Positions 41,672 through 50,707 of a DNA stretch of 64,000 bases are shown in pieces. Numbering within the stretch: position 1 is the stretch's first letter; each line of letters starts with the position of its first letter. The stretch lies in the NCBI RefSeq assembly GCF_020009625.1, contig NZ_JAIHLP010000002.1, positions 3,720,001 to 3,784,000 of the forward strand, written 5' to 3'. Source of the stretch: Leifsonia poae (GTDB taxonomy: Bacteria > Actinomycetota > Actinomycetes > Actinomycetales > Microbacteriaceae). The notes beneath the pieces are model-generated. The model saw only the letters and a list, made by a program, of their open reading frames with translations, made no database searches and was not told where the DNA came from. A program made the position numbers and the translations under genes.

Positions 41672-43069
41672 CTAGCGGACGGGTCGCAGCGTGGAGGCCG
41701 CGAACGATCCGACGACGGCGGTGAGAGCAGCGGCCTTGGCGGCGGCGTTCGCACGGGGCACGATACCGAGGTCGCCGGCGGGGAGCTCGTCCAGTCTCCG
41801 TCTCAGCCGCCGGAACGCGTCGATCTGGCGTTCGGCGAGCGCCGGGTCCACGATGTCGCCCAGCCCCGGATGCTGGCGCACCAGCAGGTAGTCGGGGGCT
41901 GTGACGAGTGCGACCGTCGGGATCCGCCGCTCGTGCATCGGCTCGCCTTCGCCGAAGTGGATGAGCGCGCTCGGCCGGGAAACCCGCACCGTGCTGCCGT
42001 CGGCGTCCGGCCACTCCTGCCTGACCAGCTCGGCCAGCTCGGCGGTGTCGGCATAGAGCAGCTCGGGTATCGTCGCCCCGCTCGCCGGGTCCCGCGCTCC
42101 GAGATGCTCGATGGCGAGTGCGCCGACGGCGTGGGTTCCATCGCGCCAGAGCGGGAAATGCGTCTCGAGCCACCCGCTCGTCGCCTGCCCGTGCCGACTG
42201 ACGGCCGGGATGCGCAGATGACCGCTGGTGAGCACCAGGACCGTCGTGCGCCGCGGCGGATTCTGCAGCAGGTCGCGGGCGATCTCGGTCAGGCCGAGAT
42301 GCCCGTTCTCCTCCACCGCGTTCGTCCCGTCGCTGTGGCTCACGGCCAACACCGATTCGTGGGCCGACACGGTCCCGGCCACGACAGCCCAGATCGTCTC
42401 GGTCTGCACCCCCGGCACGAGCTCCGCCGGCAGGGTCAGGGTCGCCTCGCCGCCGTCGAGGACCGTCCGCGCGGCGGCGCCGGAGACGAAGACCGCGGGG
42501 AGGTCCTGGTACGGCAGCGTGAACGGGATGTACTGCTCGGCGGCCTCGTCGTCGCTCAGCCCCCGCCAGGCGAAGACGACCGCAGCGACCCCGGCCGTCC
42601 TCGCGCGACGCAGGCCGAGCGAGGCGAGAGTCGTGGGGATGAGCGGGTTGCGCATCCCTCCCCACGGGCGGGCGCGATCCCAGCTGCCGATGAAGTGCCG
42701 CGCGTCGATCGTGCGATCGACGACCTCGACGACGGCGATGGCGCCGGTGGCCCGTTTCCATCGGGGGAGCGGGCCGCGCAGCCTCACCAGACGCCCGCTC
42801 ACGCCATCGACCCCGGTGGTGCCCGAGTACGGCACGACCGACGCGATCGGAACGGGTTGGCCGTCGACGGTCAGCGCGGTGTTCTCCGGCTCGTCCCAGC
42901 GGGTGAACTCGTGTGCGTCGCGCCGCACCTCCATTCCCAGGGCGGTCCACTGGGCGGCCACCCGGTCGATGAGCTCGTCGTGCGCGGCCGTTCCGGTGAG
43001 CCGCGCCCCGGCGCGCACCAGCTCGTCCAGCTCGGTTCGGATGCGGAGGGTGCGATCGGAAGGGGTCAC
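41672..43069 (-). CDS. M28 family/PA-domain aminopeptidase-like protein
   Basis: A 465-residue protein. The region 60-230 resembles a protease-associated insertion (GRLVRLRGPLPRW, GVAAVVFAWRGLSDDEA). AVSHSDGTNAVEENGHLGL follows the M28 layout: His and Asp as first metal ligands, with E-N in place of the Glu-Glu pair that usually follows. No signal peptide is visible, so it may be intracellular. The changed metal residues make peptidase activity uncertain. ATG 43069 is the first start; 128 bases separate it from the divergent msrB. No related genes are adjacent. Confidence 0.7.
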   Translation of the reverse strand: MTPSDRTLRIRTELDELVRAGARLTGTAAHDELIDRVAAQWTALGMEVRRDAHEFTRWDEPENTALTVDGQPVPIASVVPYSGTTGVDGVSGRLVRLRGPLPRWKRATGAIAVVEVVDRTIDARHFIGSWDRARPWGGMRNPLIPTTLASLGLRRARTAGVAAVVFAWRGLSDDEAAEQYIPFTLPYQDLPAVFVSGAAARTVLDGGEATLTLPAELVPGVQTETIWAVVAGTVSAHESVLAVSHSDGTNAVEENGHLGLTEIARDLLQNPPRRTTVLVLTSGHLRIPAVSRHGQATSGWLETHFPLWRDGTHAVGALAIEHLGARDPASGATIPELLYADTAELAELVRQEWPDADGSTVRVSRPSALIHFGEGEPMHERRIPTVALVTAPDYLLVRQHPGLGDIVDPALAERQIDAFRRLRRRLDELPAGDLGIVPRANAAAKAAALTAVVGSFAASTLRPVR

Positions 43070-43197
43070 AGGGCGATTATCGTCGCCCGCGCGTTGTCAG
43101 CAAGTGTGCAGGCGACCGCGGAACTTAATGCCGGTCGAACACGTTTCATCCCTGTGAAGGCTCCGCAGCCAGCGGTGCAGATCCGTCAGGAGGACAC

Positions 43198-43659
43198 GTG
43201 TCAACCGAATATCAGAAGACGACCGAAGCGGTGTCGCAGTTGACGCCGCAGCAGTTCGCCGTGACCCAGGAGGCGGCGACCGAGCCGGCCTTCCGCAACG
43301 AGTTCTGGAACGCCGAGGAGGCGGGGATCTACGTGGACATCGTCTCGGGCGAGCCGCTGTTCGCCTCGGTCGACAAGTACGACAGCCGGTCGGGGTGGCC
43401 GAGTTTCACCGCGCCGATCGACAAAGCGAACATCATCGAGAAGAAGGACCGCAGCTGGGGGATGCCCCGGGTGGAGGTGCGTTCCTCGCATGGCGACAGC
43501 CACCTGGGGCACCTGTTCACCGACGGCCCGGCCGAGGCCGGCGGGCTGCGCTATTGCATCAACTCGGCCGCACTCCGGTTCATCCCGCTCGCCGACCTCG
43601 AAACGGCCGGCTACGGGGAGTACCGTCAATTGTTCGACACTGAGGAGACGACACGATGA
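43198..43659 (+). CDS. msrB: peptide-methionine (R)-S-oxide reductase MsrB
   Basis: A 153-residue MsrB: reduces methionine-R-sulfoxide in proteins. Cys120 in [13 protein letters not shown] is the catalytic residue. [24 protein letters not shown] are fold signatures. The CxxC zinc pairs of many MsrBs are absent, which is common. GTG 43198 follows AGGAGGACAC. The msrA start overlaps its stop (ATGA), so the two are a coupled antioxidant repair pair. Confidence 0.96.
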   Translation: MSTEYQKTTEAVSQLTPQQFAVTQEAATEPAFRNEFWNAEEAGIYVDIVSGEPLFASVDKYDSRSGWPSFTAPIDKANIIEKKDRSWGMPRVEVRSSHGDSHLGHLFTDGPAEAGGLRYCINSAALRFIPLADLETAGYGEYRQLFDTEETTR

Positions 43660-44171
43660 CCACCACCGAGAAGGCGATCCTGGCCGGCGGCTGCTTCTGG
43701 GGGGTGCAAGACCTCATCCGCAAGCGGCCGGGCGTGCTCGACACCCGCGTCGGATACTCCGGCGGCGACGTGCCGAACGCCACCTACCGCAACCACGGCA
43801 CCCATGCCGAGGCGATTGAGATCGTCTTCGACCCGGAGCAGATCAGCTACCGCGACCTGCTCGAGTTCTTCTTCCAGATCCACGATCCGAGCACGAAGAA
43901 CCGGCAGGGCAACGATGTCGGCACCAGCTATCGCTCGGCGATCTTCTACGAGAACGACGAGCAGAAGCGTGTGGCGGAAGACACCATCGCCGATGTCGAC
44001 GCCTCGGGGCTCTGGCCGGGCCCGGTCGTGACCGAGGTGGCGCCTGCCGGAGCGTTCTGGGAGGCGGAGCCGGAGCACCAGGACTACCTGGAGCGCTACC
44101 CGGCCGGGTACACCTGCCACTACGTGCGCCCGGGGTGGAAGCTGCCCCGGCGCGCCGAGGTGACCAGCTAG
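43656..44171 (+). CDS. msrA: peptide-methionine (S)-S-oxide reductase MsrA
   Basis: A 171-residue MsrA: reduces methionine-S-sulfoxide. Catalytic Cys13 is in [30 protein letters not shown] and [17 protein letters not shown] are characteristic. The protein ends soon after a single further Cys ([11 protein letters not shown]). It overlaps the msrB stop by four bases. Convergent with the DeoR gene (13-base gap). Confidence 0.96.
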   Translation: MTTTEKAILAGGCFWGVQDLIRKRPGVLDTRVGYSGGDVPNATYRNHGTHAEAIEIVFDPEQISYRDLLEFFFQIHDPSTKNRQGNDVGTSYRSAIFYENDEQKRVAEDTIADVDASGLWPGPVVTEVAPAGAFWEAEPEHQDYLERYPAGYTCHYVRPGWKLPRRAEVTS

Positions 44172-44184
44172 GCGTCGTTCCCCG

Positions 44185-45012
44185 TCAGTTCGGGCGCGCG
44201 CCGACCTCGACGACGACGACCTCGACACCGGCGGCCCGGATGCGCTGCAGTTCGTCGGCATCCGCAGTGCTATCGGTGATGAGCATCCCGATCTCGTCGA
44301 GGGGTGCGCATTGGGCGAGCGCGACGCGGCCGATCTTTGACCCGTCGGCCACGACGACGGCGCGCTGGGCTTTGGCGACCATCGCGTGATTGGTTCTTGC
44401 CTCGGTCTCGTCGTGCGTGGTGACACCCTCGGCCGCGGTGATGCCGTCGGCGCCGAGGATGGCCGTTCCGACGTTCACGGAGTTGAAGGTGCTCTCGGCG
44501 AGTGCGCCCACCAGTTCGAGTGATTGGGGTCGGAGGAACCCGCCGGTCATGACGACGCGCACCCCGGGGAAGGCGGCGAGCAGCCCGGCGATGGTGAGGG
44601 AGTTCGTGACGACGGCGATGTCGCGATGAGAGGCCAACTCTCGGGCGACGCCGGCCGTCGTGGTGCCGCCGCAGAGCGCGATGACGTACCGTTCGGCGGG
44701 GAGACGCTCGACCATCTCTCGCGCGATGGCGCGCTTCGCCGCCTGAAACCGGGTGTCGCGCAGCGCGACGGGAAGCTCGCGGCCGCGATCCACGGCAGAG
44801 GCGCCGCCGTGGGTGCGTAGCAGCAGGTTCTGCGCGGCGAGATCGGAGAGGTCGCGGCGGGCGGTCGCGGCGGAGATCGTGAGCGTTTCGGACAGCTCGG
44901 CGAGGCTGATGCTGCCGCGCTCGGACACGAGATCGAGGATGGCGACCATCCGTTTCGCGCGTCGACCGGAGGTGACGTGGGCGAGGAGGGTCTCCGTCGC
45001 GGGAGCAACCAT
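44185..45012 (-). CDS. DeoR/GlpR family transcriptional regulator
   Basis: A 275-residue repressor. The N-terminal helix-turn-helix reads SLAELSETLTISAATARRDL (about 35-54), then LRTHGGA, and the DeoR sensor domain (IALCGGTTTAGVARELA, VVTNSLTIAGLLA, ADGITAAEGVTTHDE). ATG 45012 has AAAGGA upstream. It is divergent from the GH4 gene at 45113. A 12-base element ATTTCGCTCATT in that intergenic region recurs inverted before the SIS gene at 46597, so it probably controls both transcription units, with a sugar phosphate as inducer. Confidence 0.9.
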   Translation of the reverse strand: MVAPATETLLAHVTSGRRAKRMVAILDLVSERGSISLAELSETLTISAATARRDLSDLAAQNLLLRTHGGASAVDRGRELPVALRDTRFQAAKRAIAREMVERLPAERYVIALCGGTTTAGVARELASHRDIAVVTNSLTIAGLLAAFPGVRVVMTGGFLRPQSLELVGALAESTFNSVNVGTAILGADGITAAEGVTTHDETEARTNHAMVAKAQRAVVVADGSKIGRVALAQCAPLDEIGMLITDSTADADELQRIRAAGVEVVVVEVGARPN

Positions 45013-45033
45013 CGTCGGTCCTTTCGATGAATC

Positions 45034-45050
45034 GATCATTGATTATGATC
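45034..45050. promoter_or_regulatory. palindrome GATCAT-TGATT-ATGATC
   Basis: Perfect 6-bp arms around five bases, between the DeoR start (45012) and the GH4 start (45113). AT-rich sequence here also suits overlapping promoters for the two divergent genes. Confidence 0.5.
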
Positions 45051-45061
45051 ACTTTTGCGTC

Positions 45062-45073
45062 ATTTCGCTCATT
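45062..45073. promoter_or_regulatory. DeoR operator candidate, copy 1
   Basis: ATTTCGCTCATT, identical in reverse complement to 46492-46503. A second partial arm GCGAAAT lies at 45081-45087. It sits 40 bases upstream of the GH4 start. Confidence 0.6.
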
Positions 45074-45112
45074 CTATTGCGCGAAATACGAAGAGCGTCA
45101 GATGATCTCCCC

Positions 45113-46429
45113 ATGTCTCAGATCGTATTCCTCGGCGCGGGAAGCGTCGTCTTCACCCGACAGTTGCTCGCCGACCTCTTCCGTTTCGACGACCTGCCCA
45201 CCCTCCGGATCGTGCTCCACGACATCGACGCCGAGCGGCTCGAGGTGGCGCGGGGCACAGCCGAACAGGTGGCGGCGCGCTTCGGCCGCACGGCGGAGAT
45301 CGTGGCGACGCTCGACCGCCGCGAAGCGCTCCGCGGCGCCCGATTCGTGATCGACATGATCCAGGTGGGCGGCATCGACGCCACCCGCAAAGATCTGGAG
45401 ATCCCGGCGGCGGCGGGCCTGCGACAGACCATCGGCGACACGACCGGTGTCGGAGGCGTATTCCGTGCCCTGCGCACGTTCCCCGTCCTGAGCGGCATCG
45501 CCGCCGATATGAAGGAACTCTGCCCGGACGCCTGGTTCCTGAACTACACGAACCCGATGGCGATGAACGTCTGGTGGATGTCGGTCGTCGCACCCGAGCT
45601 CAAAACCATCGGCCTCTGCCACAGCGTCTACTGGACGGTGCACGACCTGTGCGAGCTGATCGGTGTGCCGATGGAGGGCACCCACTACCGGGCGGGGGGA
45701 GTGAACCACCAGGCCTGGCTCACCGAATGGTCGCGCGAAGGCAAGGACCTCTATCCCCTCCTGCGCGAGAAGATCGACCGGGATCCGGAGCTGCTGCGCC
45801 GGGTGAGGGCGGAGATATTCCGGCGCATCGGGTTCTACCCGACCGAGACTAGCGAGCATTCCTCCGAATACCTCTCCTGGTTCCTCCGGTCCGAGGAACA
45901 GATCGCGGAGTTCCGCCTGCGCCCGCTCGAATACCTCGGCATCTCGGAGGAGAACGTCGCCGAGTTCGAGCGCGCCAAAGCCGCGCTGGCCGCCGGCGAG
46001 CCGTTGGAGCTGGAGGAGGGCGCCGCCGAGTACGCGCCGCAGGTCATCCACTCGATCCTCACCGGAACCGAGCGGATCATTCACGCGAACGTCGTGAACC
46101 GCGGCCTCATCGACAACCTGCCCGAGGGGGCAGTGGTCGAGGTACCGAGCATCGTGGACGCCGACGGCGTGCATCCACTGCCGTTCGGGGACGTCCCTTC
46201 GGCCGGGGCTGCGCTCAACCGCACCTACCTGTCCGTGGCCGCGCTCACGGTCGAGGCCGCGCGAACAGGCGACCCCGAGCTGGTGCGACGGGCTGTGCTG
46301 CTCGACCCGAATGCGAGCTCCTCGCTCACCCCGGAACAGATCTGGGCGCTCTGCGACGAGCTCACCCGTGCGCACGCCGCGCTGCTCCCGATTGCGCTCG
46401 GCGGCCTGCTGGAGCCGGGCCGTAGCTGA
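45113..46429 (+). CDS. GH4 family glycosidase (alpha-galactosidase clade)
   Basis: A 438-residue NAD/metal-dependent glycosidase. FLGAGSVVFTRQLLADL is the Rossmann start. GLCHSVYW (Cys169-His170-Ser171) is the metal motif; CHS marks the MelA-type alpha-galactosidase clade rather than the phospho-glucosidases (CNV or CDM). GVNHQAWL (His199) is the second metal ligand. These enzymes act by NAD-dependent oxidation at C3 on unphosphorylated glycosides. The ribosome site before ATG 45113 is weak. First gene rightward of the DeoR operator; substrate could be an alpha-galactoside or glucuronide-like sugar. Confidence 0.9.
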   Translation: MSQIVFLGAGSVVFTRQLLADLFRFDDLPTLRIVLHDIDAERLEVARGTAEQVAARFGRTAEIVATLDRREALRGARFVIDMIQVGGIDATRKDLEIPAAAGLRQTIGDTTGVGGVFRALRTFPVLSGIAADMKELCPDAWFLNYTNPMAMNVWWMSVVAPELKTIGLCHSVYWTVHDLCELIGVPMEGTHYRAGGVNHQAWLTEWSREGKDLYPLLREKIDRDPELLRRVRAEIFRRIGFYPTETSEHSSEYLSWFLRSEEQIAEFRLRPLEYLGISEENVAEFERAKAALAAGEPLELEEGAAEYAPQVIHSILTGTERIIHANVVNRGLIDNLPEGAVVEVPSIVDADGVHPLPFGDVPSAGAALNRTYLSVAALTVEAARTGDPELVRRAVLLDPNASSSLTPEQIWALCDELTRAHAALLPIALGGLLEPGRS

Positions 46430-46491
46430 CGGTCGTCGGCCCGCAGTCGATAGATGTCGTATCGATGTCGCTGTAACAAACAATCACAACA

Positions 46492-46530
46492 AATGAGCGA
46501 AATCGACAATTTTGTTGTCAAACGCTCATT
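46492..46530. promoter_or_regulatory. DeoR operator candidate, copy 2
   Basis: AATGAGCGAAAT (46492-46503) is the exact reverse complement of copy 1. A matching arm CGCTCATT follows at 46523-46530, so AATGAGCG...CGCTCATT forms an inverted repeat over 39 bases. It is in the AT-rich promoter 67 bases before the SIS gene start (46597). Confidence 0.65.
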
Positions 46531-46596
46531 GCACACCAATGATGAGTCCAACGCCGGGCGCAGTGCGCACGGCCCATCCGACCGACAGGAACTCCC

Positions 46597-47493
46597 GTGA
46601 CACTGATCGCCCGCACGCTGACCGCCCGCGAGATCGACAGCCAGCCCGCCACATGGGCCCGAGCCCTCGCCGGCTCGACCGAGCGGGCGAGGGAGCTCCT
46701 CGCTCTGCCCGGTGCGCGGGTGCTCGTGATCGGCTGCGGAACCTCCGCCTACCTCGCGGAGTCGTTCGCGGTCTTGCGGGAGCGTGCCGGGCTCGGCGAG
46801 ACCGATGCGGCGTACGCGTCGGAGCCGTGGCCGTGGCGAGGCTACGACGCGGTCATCGCGCTCAGTCGTTCCGGCACCACCACCGAGGTCGTCGCGGCCC
46901 TGGAAGCGCTGCCGGAGGGGGTGCGGGTCATCGCGGTGACCGGCGTCGCCGACTCGCCGGTTGCCGAGCGTGCGGACGACGTGCTGCTGCTCGACTTCGC
47001 CGACGAAGAGTCGGTCGTGCAAACCCGGTTCCCGACGACGTTCCTCGTGCTGGCCCGTGCGGCTCTCGGTGAAGACGTGAGCGGCCTGCCCGCCCAGGCC
47101 GAGGCCGCTCTCGACGCCCCGGTCGGAATCGACGTCGCGGCATTCACCCACTTCGTCTACTTGGGCAGCGGATGGACATACGGGCTCGCCCAGGAAGCCG
47201 CGCTCAAGATCCGTGAAGCCGCCCAGGCCTGGGCCGAATCGTACCCGCAGCTGGACTACCGGCACGGCCCGCTCGCGGTGGCCGACACCCGTTCCCTCGT
47301 GTGGATCTTCGCTGAGGCGGATGCCGGGCTGATCGGCGACATCGAGGCCACCGGCGCCAGCGTGATCGCCGGAACGCACGACCCCCTGGTCGAACTCGTC
47401 CTCGCACAACGCCTGGCCGTTGCGATCGCCGAACAGCGCGGGCTCGACCCCGACCGCCCGCGCAACCTGACCCGCTCGATCGTCCTCAGCTGA
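46597..47493 (+). CDS. SIS domain sugar-phosphate isomerase/deaminase
   Basis: A 298-residue protein with two SIS folds as in the isomerase half of GlmS and AgaS/FrlB enzymes. VLVIGCGTSAYLA and ALSRSGTTTEVV are first-domain phosphate loops, then ESVVQTRFPTTFLV, LGSGWTYGLAQEAALKIREA and YPQLDYRHGPLAV. No glutaminase domain is present. GTG 46597 starts it. It heads an operon with a sugar-binding lipoprotein, two permeases and a PfkB kinase; that order (SIS, SBP, permease, permease, kinase) matches fructosamine (frlBONMD) operons. So it may deglycate or deaminate a phosphorylated amino-sugar; the exact substrate is not established. Confidence 0.85.
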   Translation: MTLIARTLTAREIDSQPATWARALAGSTERARELLALPGARVLVIGCGTSAYLAESFAVLRERAGLGETDAAYASEPWPWRGYDAVIALSRSGTTTEVVAALEALPEGVRVIAVTGVADSPVAERADDVLLLDFADEESVVQTRFPTTFLVLARAALGEDVSGLPAQAEAALDAPVGIDVAAFTHFVYLGSGWTYGLAQEAALKIREAAQAWAESYPQLDYRHGPLAVADTRSLVWIFAEADAGLIGDIEATGASVIAGTHDPLVELVLAQRLAVAIAEQRGLDPDRPRNLTRSIVLS

Positions 47494-47527
47494 CCCGAGC
47501 CCAGCCGCACCGAGAGAGGAACCAACG

Positions 47528-48844
47528 ATGACCACTCCACTCCGCAGACGGGCGCTTCGCACGTCCGTCGTCCTGTCCGCCGCCCTGGCGGTGACCACCC
47601 TGGCCGGCTGCAGTGGCTCCCAGGGGGCCACGACCCTCGACACCAAGGCCGCGGTGCAGATCCAGGTCTGGTCCGGGCAGTCCGATGCCGCCGAGAAGGT
47701 GATCGAGGGCCTGGCGAAAGAGTTCGAGAAGGCGCATCCCAACGTCACGGTGAACCTGTCACCGGGCGCATCCTCGACCGACCAGCTGCTGCAGAAGCTC
47801 TCCGCCGGGTTCGCCGGCAACCAATACCCCGACATGTCATACGCGTTCGGATCCTGGGCGGGACAGCTGGAGGCGTCCGGTCGCACGCTCGACATCTCGA
47901 GCGAGGTGAAGAAGCCGGAGGTGAAGTGGGACGAGTTCACCGCGGCCGCCCGCGGAACCGCCCAGCCGACCGGCACCAAAGTGATCGGATTCCCGGCCGT
48001 GGTCGACAACATCGGTCTGCTCTACAACAAGACGCTGTTCGACAAGGCGGGGCTCGCCTATCCGACGGCCGACTGGACCTGGGATGACTTCCGTCAGGCG
48101 GCGAAGAAGCTGACGGACTCGGCCAACCACATCTACGGGTACGGATACTCCGTCTCCGGCAGCGAGGAGACGACCTGGCAGTTCTGGCCGCACCTGTGGC
48201 AGAACGGCGGCGCGATCCAGTCGGAGAACGGAAAGACGGCGGAGTTCGCCTCGCCCGAGGGTGACAGTGCGCTCTCCTTCCTGCGGTCGATGGCCGTCGA
48301 CGACAAGAGCGTGTACCTCGATCAGACCGACACCAAGTTCGGTCAGCTGTTCGTCAGCAACCGGATCGGGATGATCACCTCGGGACCGTGGCAGCTCTCC
48401 GATCTGAAGACCGGCGGGACGAGCTACGGCGTGGTGCAGCTTCCCGGCACGAACGGCGACCACCAGACCGTGTCGGGCCCGGACATCTGGGCGCTGTTCG
48501 ACCACAAGGACAAGAACCGTGCGTACTGGGCGACCCAGTTCGCCCAGTGGCTGACCTCGGCCGAACAGGACGAACGGTTCAATGTCGCGATCGGCAACCT
48601 TCCGCTCCGGACGTCGGAAGCGTCGTCCGACGCGGTGGCGCAGGAGGCGAAGCAGTACCCGGGATACGACGTCTTCGTCGCGAACTCGAAGAACGTCAAG
48701 CAGACACGGCCGACGACGAAGGGCTACGCCTCCCTGTCCGTCGCGATCGGGAAGGCGATCTCGTCGGTGCTGCAGGGGCAGGGGGAGCCGAAAGCCGCAC
48801 TCGAGCAGGCGGCGAAGACCGCCGACGCCGAGATGACCAAGTAG
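47528..48844 (+). CDS. sugar ABC transporter substrate-binding lipoprotein
   Basis: A 438-residue family-1 binding protein. Signal peptide ending in lipobox LAGC (Cys about 29), a short linker, then the two-lobe fold (IQVWSGQSDAAEKVIEGLAK, NQYPDMSYAFGSWAGQL). ATG 47528 follows GAGAGGAACC. It sits between the SIS gene and two permease genes, all one direction. The probable ligand is the sugar or amino-sugar handled by the SIS enzyme, GH4 and PfkB kinase. Confidence 0.92.
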   Translation: MTTPLRRRALRTSVVLSAALAVTTLAGCSGSQGATTLDTKAAVQIQVWSGQSDAAEKVIEGLAKEFEKAHPNVTVNLSPGASSTDQLLQKLSAGFAGNQYPDMSYAFGSWAGQLEASGRTLDISSEVKKPEVKWDEFTAAARGTAQPTGTKVIGFPAVVDNIGLLYNKTLFDKAGLAYPTADWTWDDFRQAAKKLTDSANHIYGYGYSVSGSEETTWQFWPHLWQNGGAIQSENGKTAEFASPEGDSALSFLRSMAVDDKSVYLDQTDTKFGQLFVSNRIGMITSGPWQLSDLKTGGTSYGVVQLPGTNGDHQTVSGPDIWALFDHKDKNRAYWATQFAQWLTSAEQDERFNVAIGNLPLRTSEASSDAVAQEAKQYPGYDVFVANSKNVKQTRPTTKGYASLSVAIGKAISSVLQGQGEPKAALEQAAKTADAEMTK

Positions 48845-48864
48845 GGGTGGGCGAGGAGGCCACC

Positions 48865-49815
48865 ATGGCAGACACCACCGCACGCCTGGCCGGCCGCCCG
48901 GCCACCCCGAAGGCGGCCGGGCCCGGCCGGGTGCGGCGACGGCAGGGGATGCTCTCGGCGCTCACCGGGTGGGGATTCGTCGCTCCGGCCACGATCATCA
49001 TTCTGGGACTGTCGATCTTCCCGGCGCTCTGGGCGTTCGTGCTCTCGTTCCAGAGCTGGGACGGGTTCAGCCAGGCCACCTGGGTCGGCGGCGAGAACTA
49101 CTCGCAGCTGATGAGCGATGCGGACTTCGGCAACGCCGTGTGGAACACGGTGGGCTTCACCCTGCTGTTCGTTCCCGCTTCGGTGCTGCTCGGACTGTTC
49201 CTCGCGGTGGCGCTGAACCGCCGCATCCGCTGGATGGGGTTCTACCGCACGGCGATCTTCGTTCCGTTCGTGGCGTCGGCGGCGTCGACGGGCATCCTGT
49301 CGACGTATCTCTTCAGTCCGCAGTTCGGGCTGGTCAACAACGTGCTGCGGGTGCTGCACCTGCCGCAGCAGGGATGGCTGGACGACCCGCACCAGGCCAT
49401 GCTGGTCATCGCGATCATGTCGCTGTGGGGATCGGCGGCGTTCACCACCGTGATCTACCTGGCTGCATTGCAGGATGTGCCGGCCGACCTCATCGAGGCG
49501 GCCCGCATCGACGGGGCCAATCGGTGGCAGACGTTCTGGCGGATCGTCTGGCCCCAGCTGGCCCCGGTGACCGTCTTCGTGACCATCTGGCAGACGATCC
49601 AGGCGATCCAGCTGTTCGACCTCGTCTACACGACGACGAGGGGCGGGCCGCTGGACGCGACGAAGACGATCGTCTACTTCCTTTACGACAAAGCGTTCCA
49701 CTCGCTGCAGTTCGGGTACGGATCGGCGGCAGCGTACGTGCTGTTCGCCGCCACGCTGCTCGTCACGATCTTCGTCGTCGTCTACTCGCGGCGGAAAGGC
49801 TCGGAGGCTTTCTGA
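48865..49815 (+). CDS. carbohydrate ABC transporter permease (first subunit)
   Basis: A 316-residue permease with six TM helices starting at about 35-60 (WGFVAPATIIILGLSIFPALW) and the EAA loop LIEAARIDGANRWQTFWRIV. ATG 48865 has GAGGAGG five bases upstream. The next gene starts in its stop (TGATG). Partner of the broken permease at 49815-50707. No ATPase is encoded in this operon. Confidence 0.92.
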   Translation: MADTTARLAGRPATPKAAGPGRVRRRQGMLSALTGWGFVAPATIIILGLSIFPALWAFVLSFQSWDGFSQATWVGGENYSQLMSDADFGNAVWNTVGFTLLFVPASVLLGLFLAVALNRRIRWMGFYRTAIFVPFVASAASTGILSTYLFSPQFGLVNNVLRVLHLPQQGWLDDPHQAMLVIAIMSLWGSAAFTTVIYLAALQDVPADLIEAARIDGANRWQTFWRIVWPQLAPVTVFVTIWQTIQAIQLFDLVYTTTRGGPLDATKTIVYFLYDKAFHSLQFGYGSAAAYVLFAATLLVTIFVVVYSRRKGSEAF

Positions 49816-50707
49816 TGTCGAACAGTGTTCTCGCCGAGGTGGTGACCTCCTCGGAGCAGGTGGCGCAGCGCAGCGCGGTGGAGGGCCGGAATCGCAAACG
49901 CTCGCTGAGCGGCTGGCATTTCGTGCTGTTCCCGATCGCGGTGCTGTTCCTCGTGCCGTTCCTGCAGATGGCGCTCGCCTCGTTCTCGCCGGCGAAAGAG
50001 CTCGTTGCCTTCCCCCGCCGTTCATCCCGTCCCATTTCACGATCGACGGCTATCTGAAGCTGTTCGGCCAGACCGACATCCTGCTCTGGCTCGGCAACAC
50101 GGTCATCGTCTCGGGGACCGCGATCGTCTCCAACCTCGTCCTGTGCTCGCTGGCCGGGTACGGGTTCGCCCGGCTCAAGTTCGCCGGGCGCAACGTCGGG
50201 TTCCTGATGATTCTCGCCACCATCATGATCCCGACCCAGCTGCTGATGATCCCCACCTACATCCTGTTCGCCAATCTGGGGCTGCTGAACGGGCTCGGGG
50301 CGGCGATCGTGCCCTGGCTGGCGACGGCGTTCGGCATCTTCCTGATGCGGCAGTTCTTCCTCTCCCTTCCGGTCGAGTTGGAGGAGGCGGGTGCGATCGA
50401 CGGCTGTAACCGTTGGCAGGTCTTCTTCCGGATCGTGCTCCCGCTGGCGCGTCCGGCTTTGGCTACGCTGGCGATCTTCACCCTGCTCGGCGCCTGGAAC
50501 GATCTGGTCTGGCCGCTCATCGCGATCAACAACCAGCAGGCGTTCACGTTGCAGCTGGGGATTGCGAACTTCCAGGGCGCGCACCAGACGGACTGGAGCC
50601 TGATCATGGCGGGCAACGTCATCGCGACGCTGCCGCTCATCCTGTTCTTCTTGTTCGCGCAGCGCCAGTTCATCGCAACGATGACCTTCTCCGGGCTCAA
50701 AGGATGA
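49815..50707 (+). pseudogene. carbohydrate ABC transporter permease (second subunit), apparent -1 frameshift
   Basis: The expected 297-residue MalG-like permease is split. ATG 49815 (TGATG with the previous stop) opens frame one through FVLFPIAVLFLVPFLQMALA and SPAKELVAFP, which then drifts to a stop at 50057. Frame two resumes as a normal permease (LMILATIMIPTQLLMIPTYI, FLMRQFFLSLP, EAA loop EEAGAIDGCNRWQVFF, end TFSGLKG) and overlaps the kinase start. A run of five C at 50012-50016 needs a sixth to rejoin them. If real, the importer would lack one subunit and the whole sugar operon would be non-functional, so an error or a recent mutation is likely. Confidence 0.85.
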
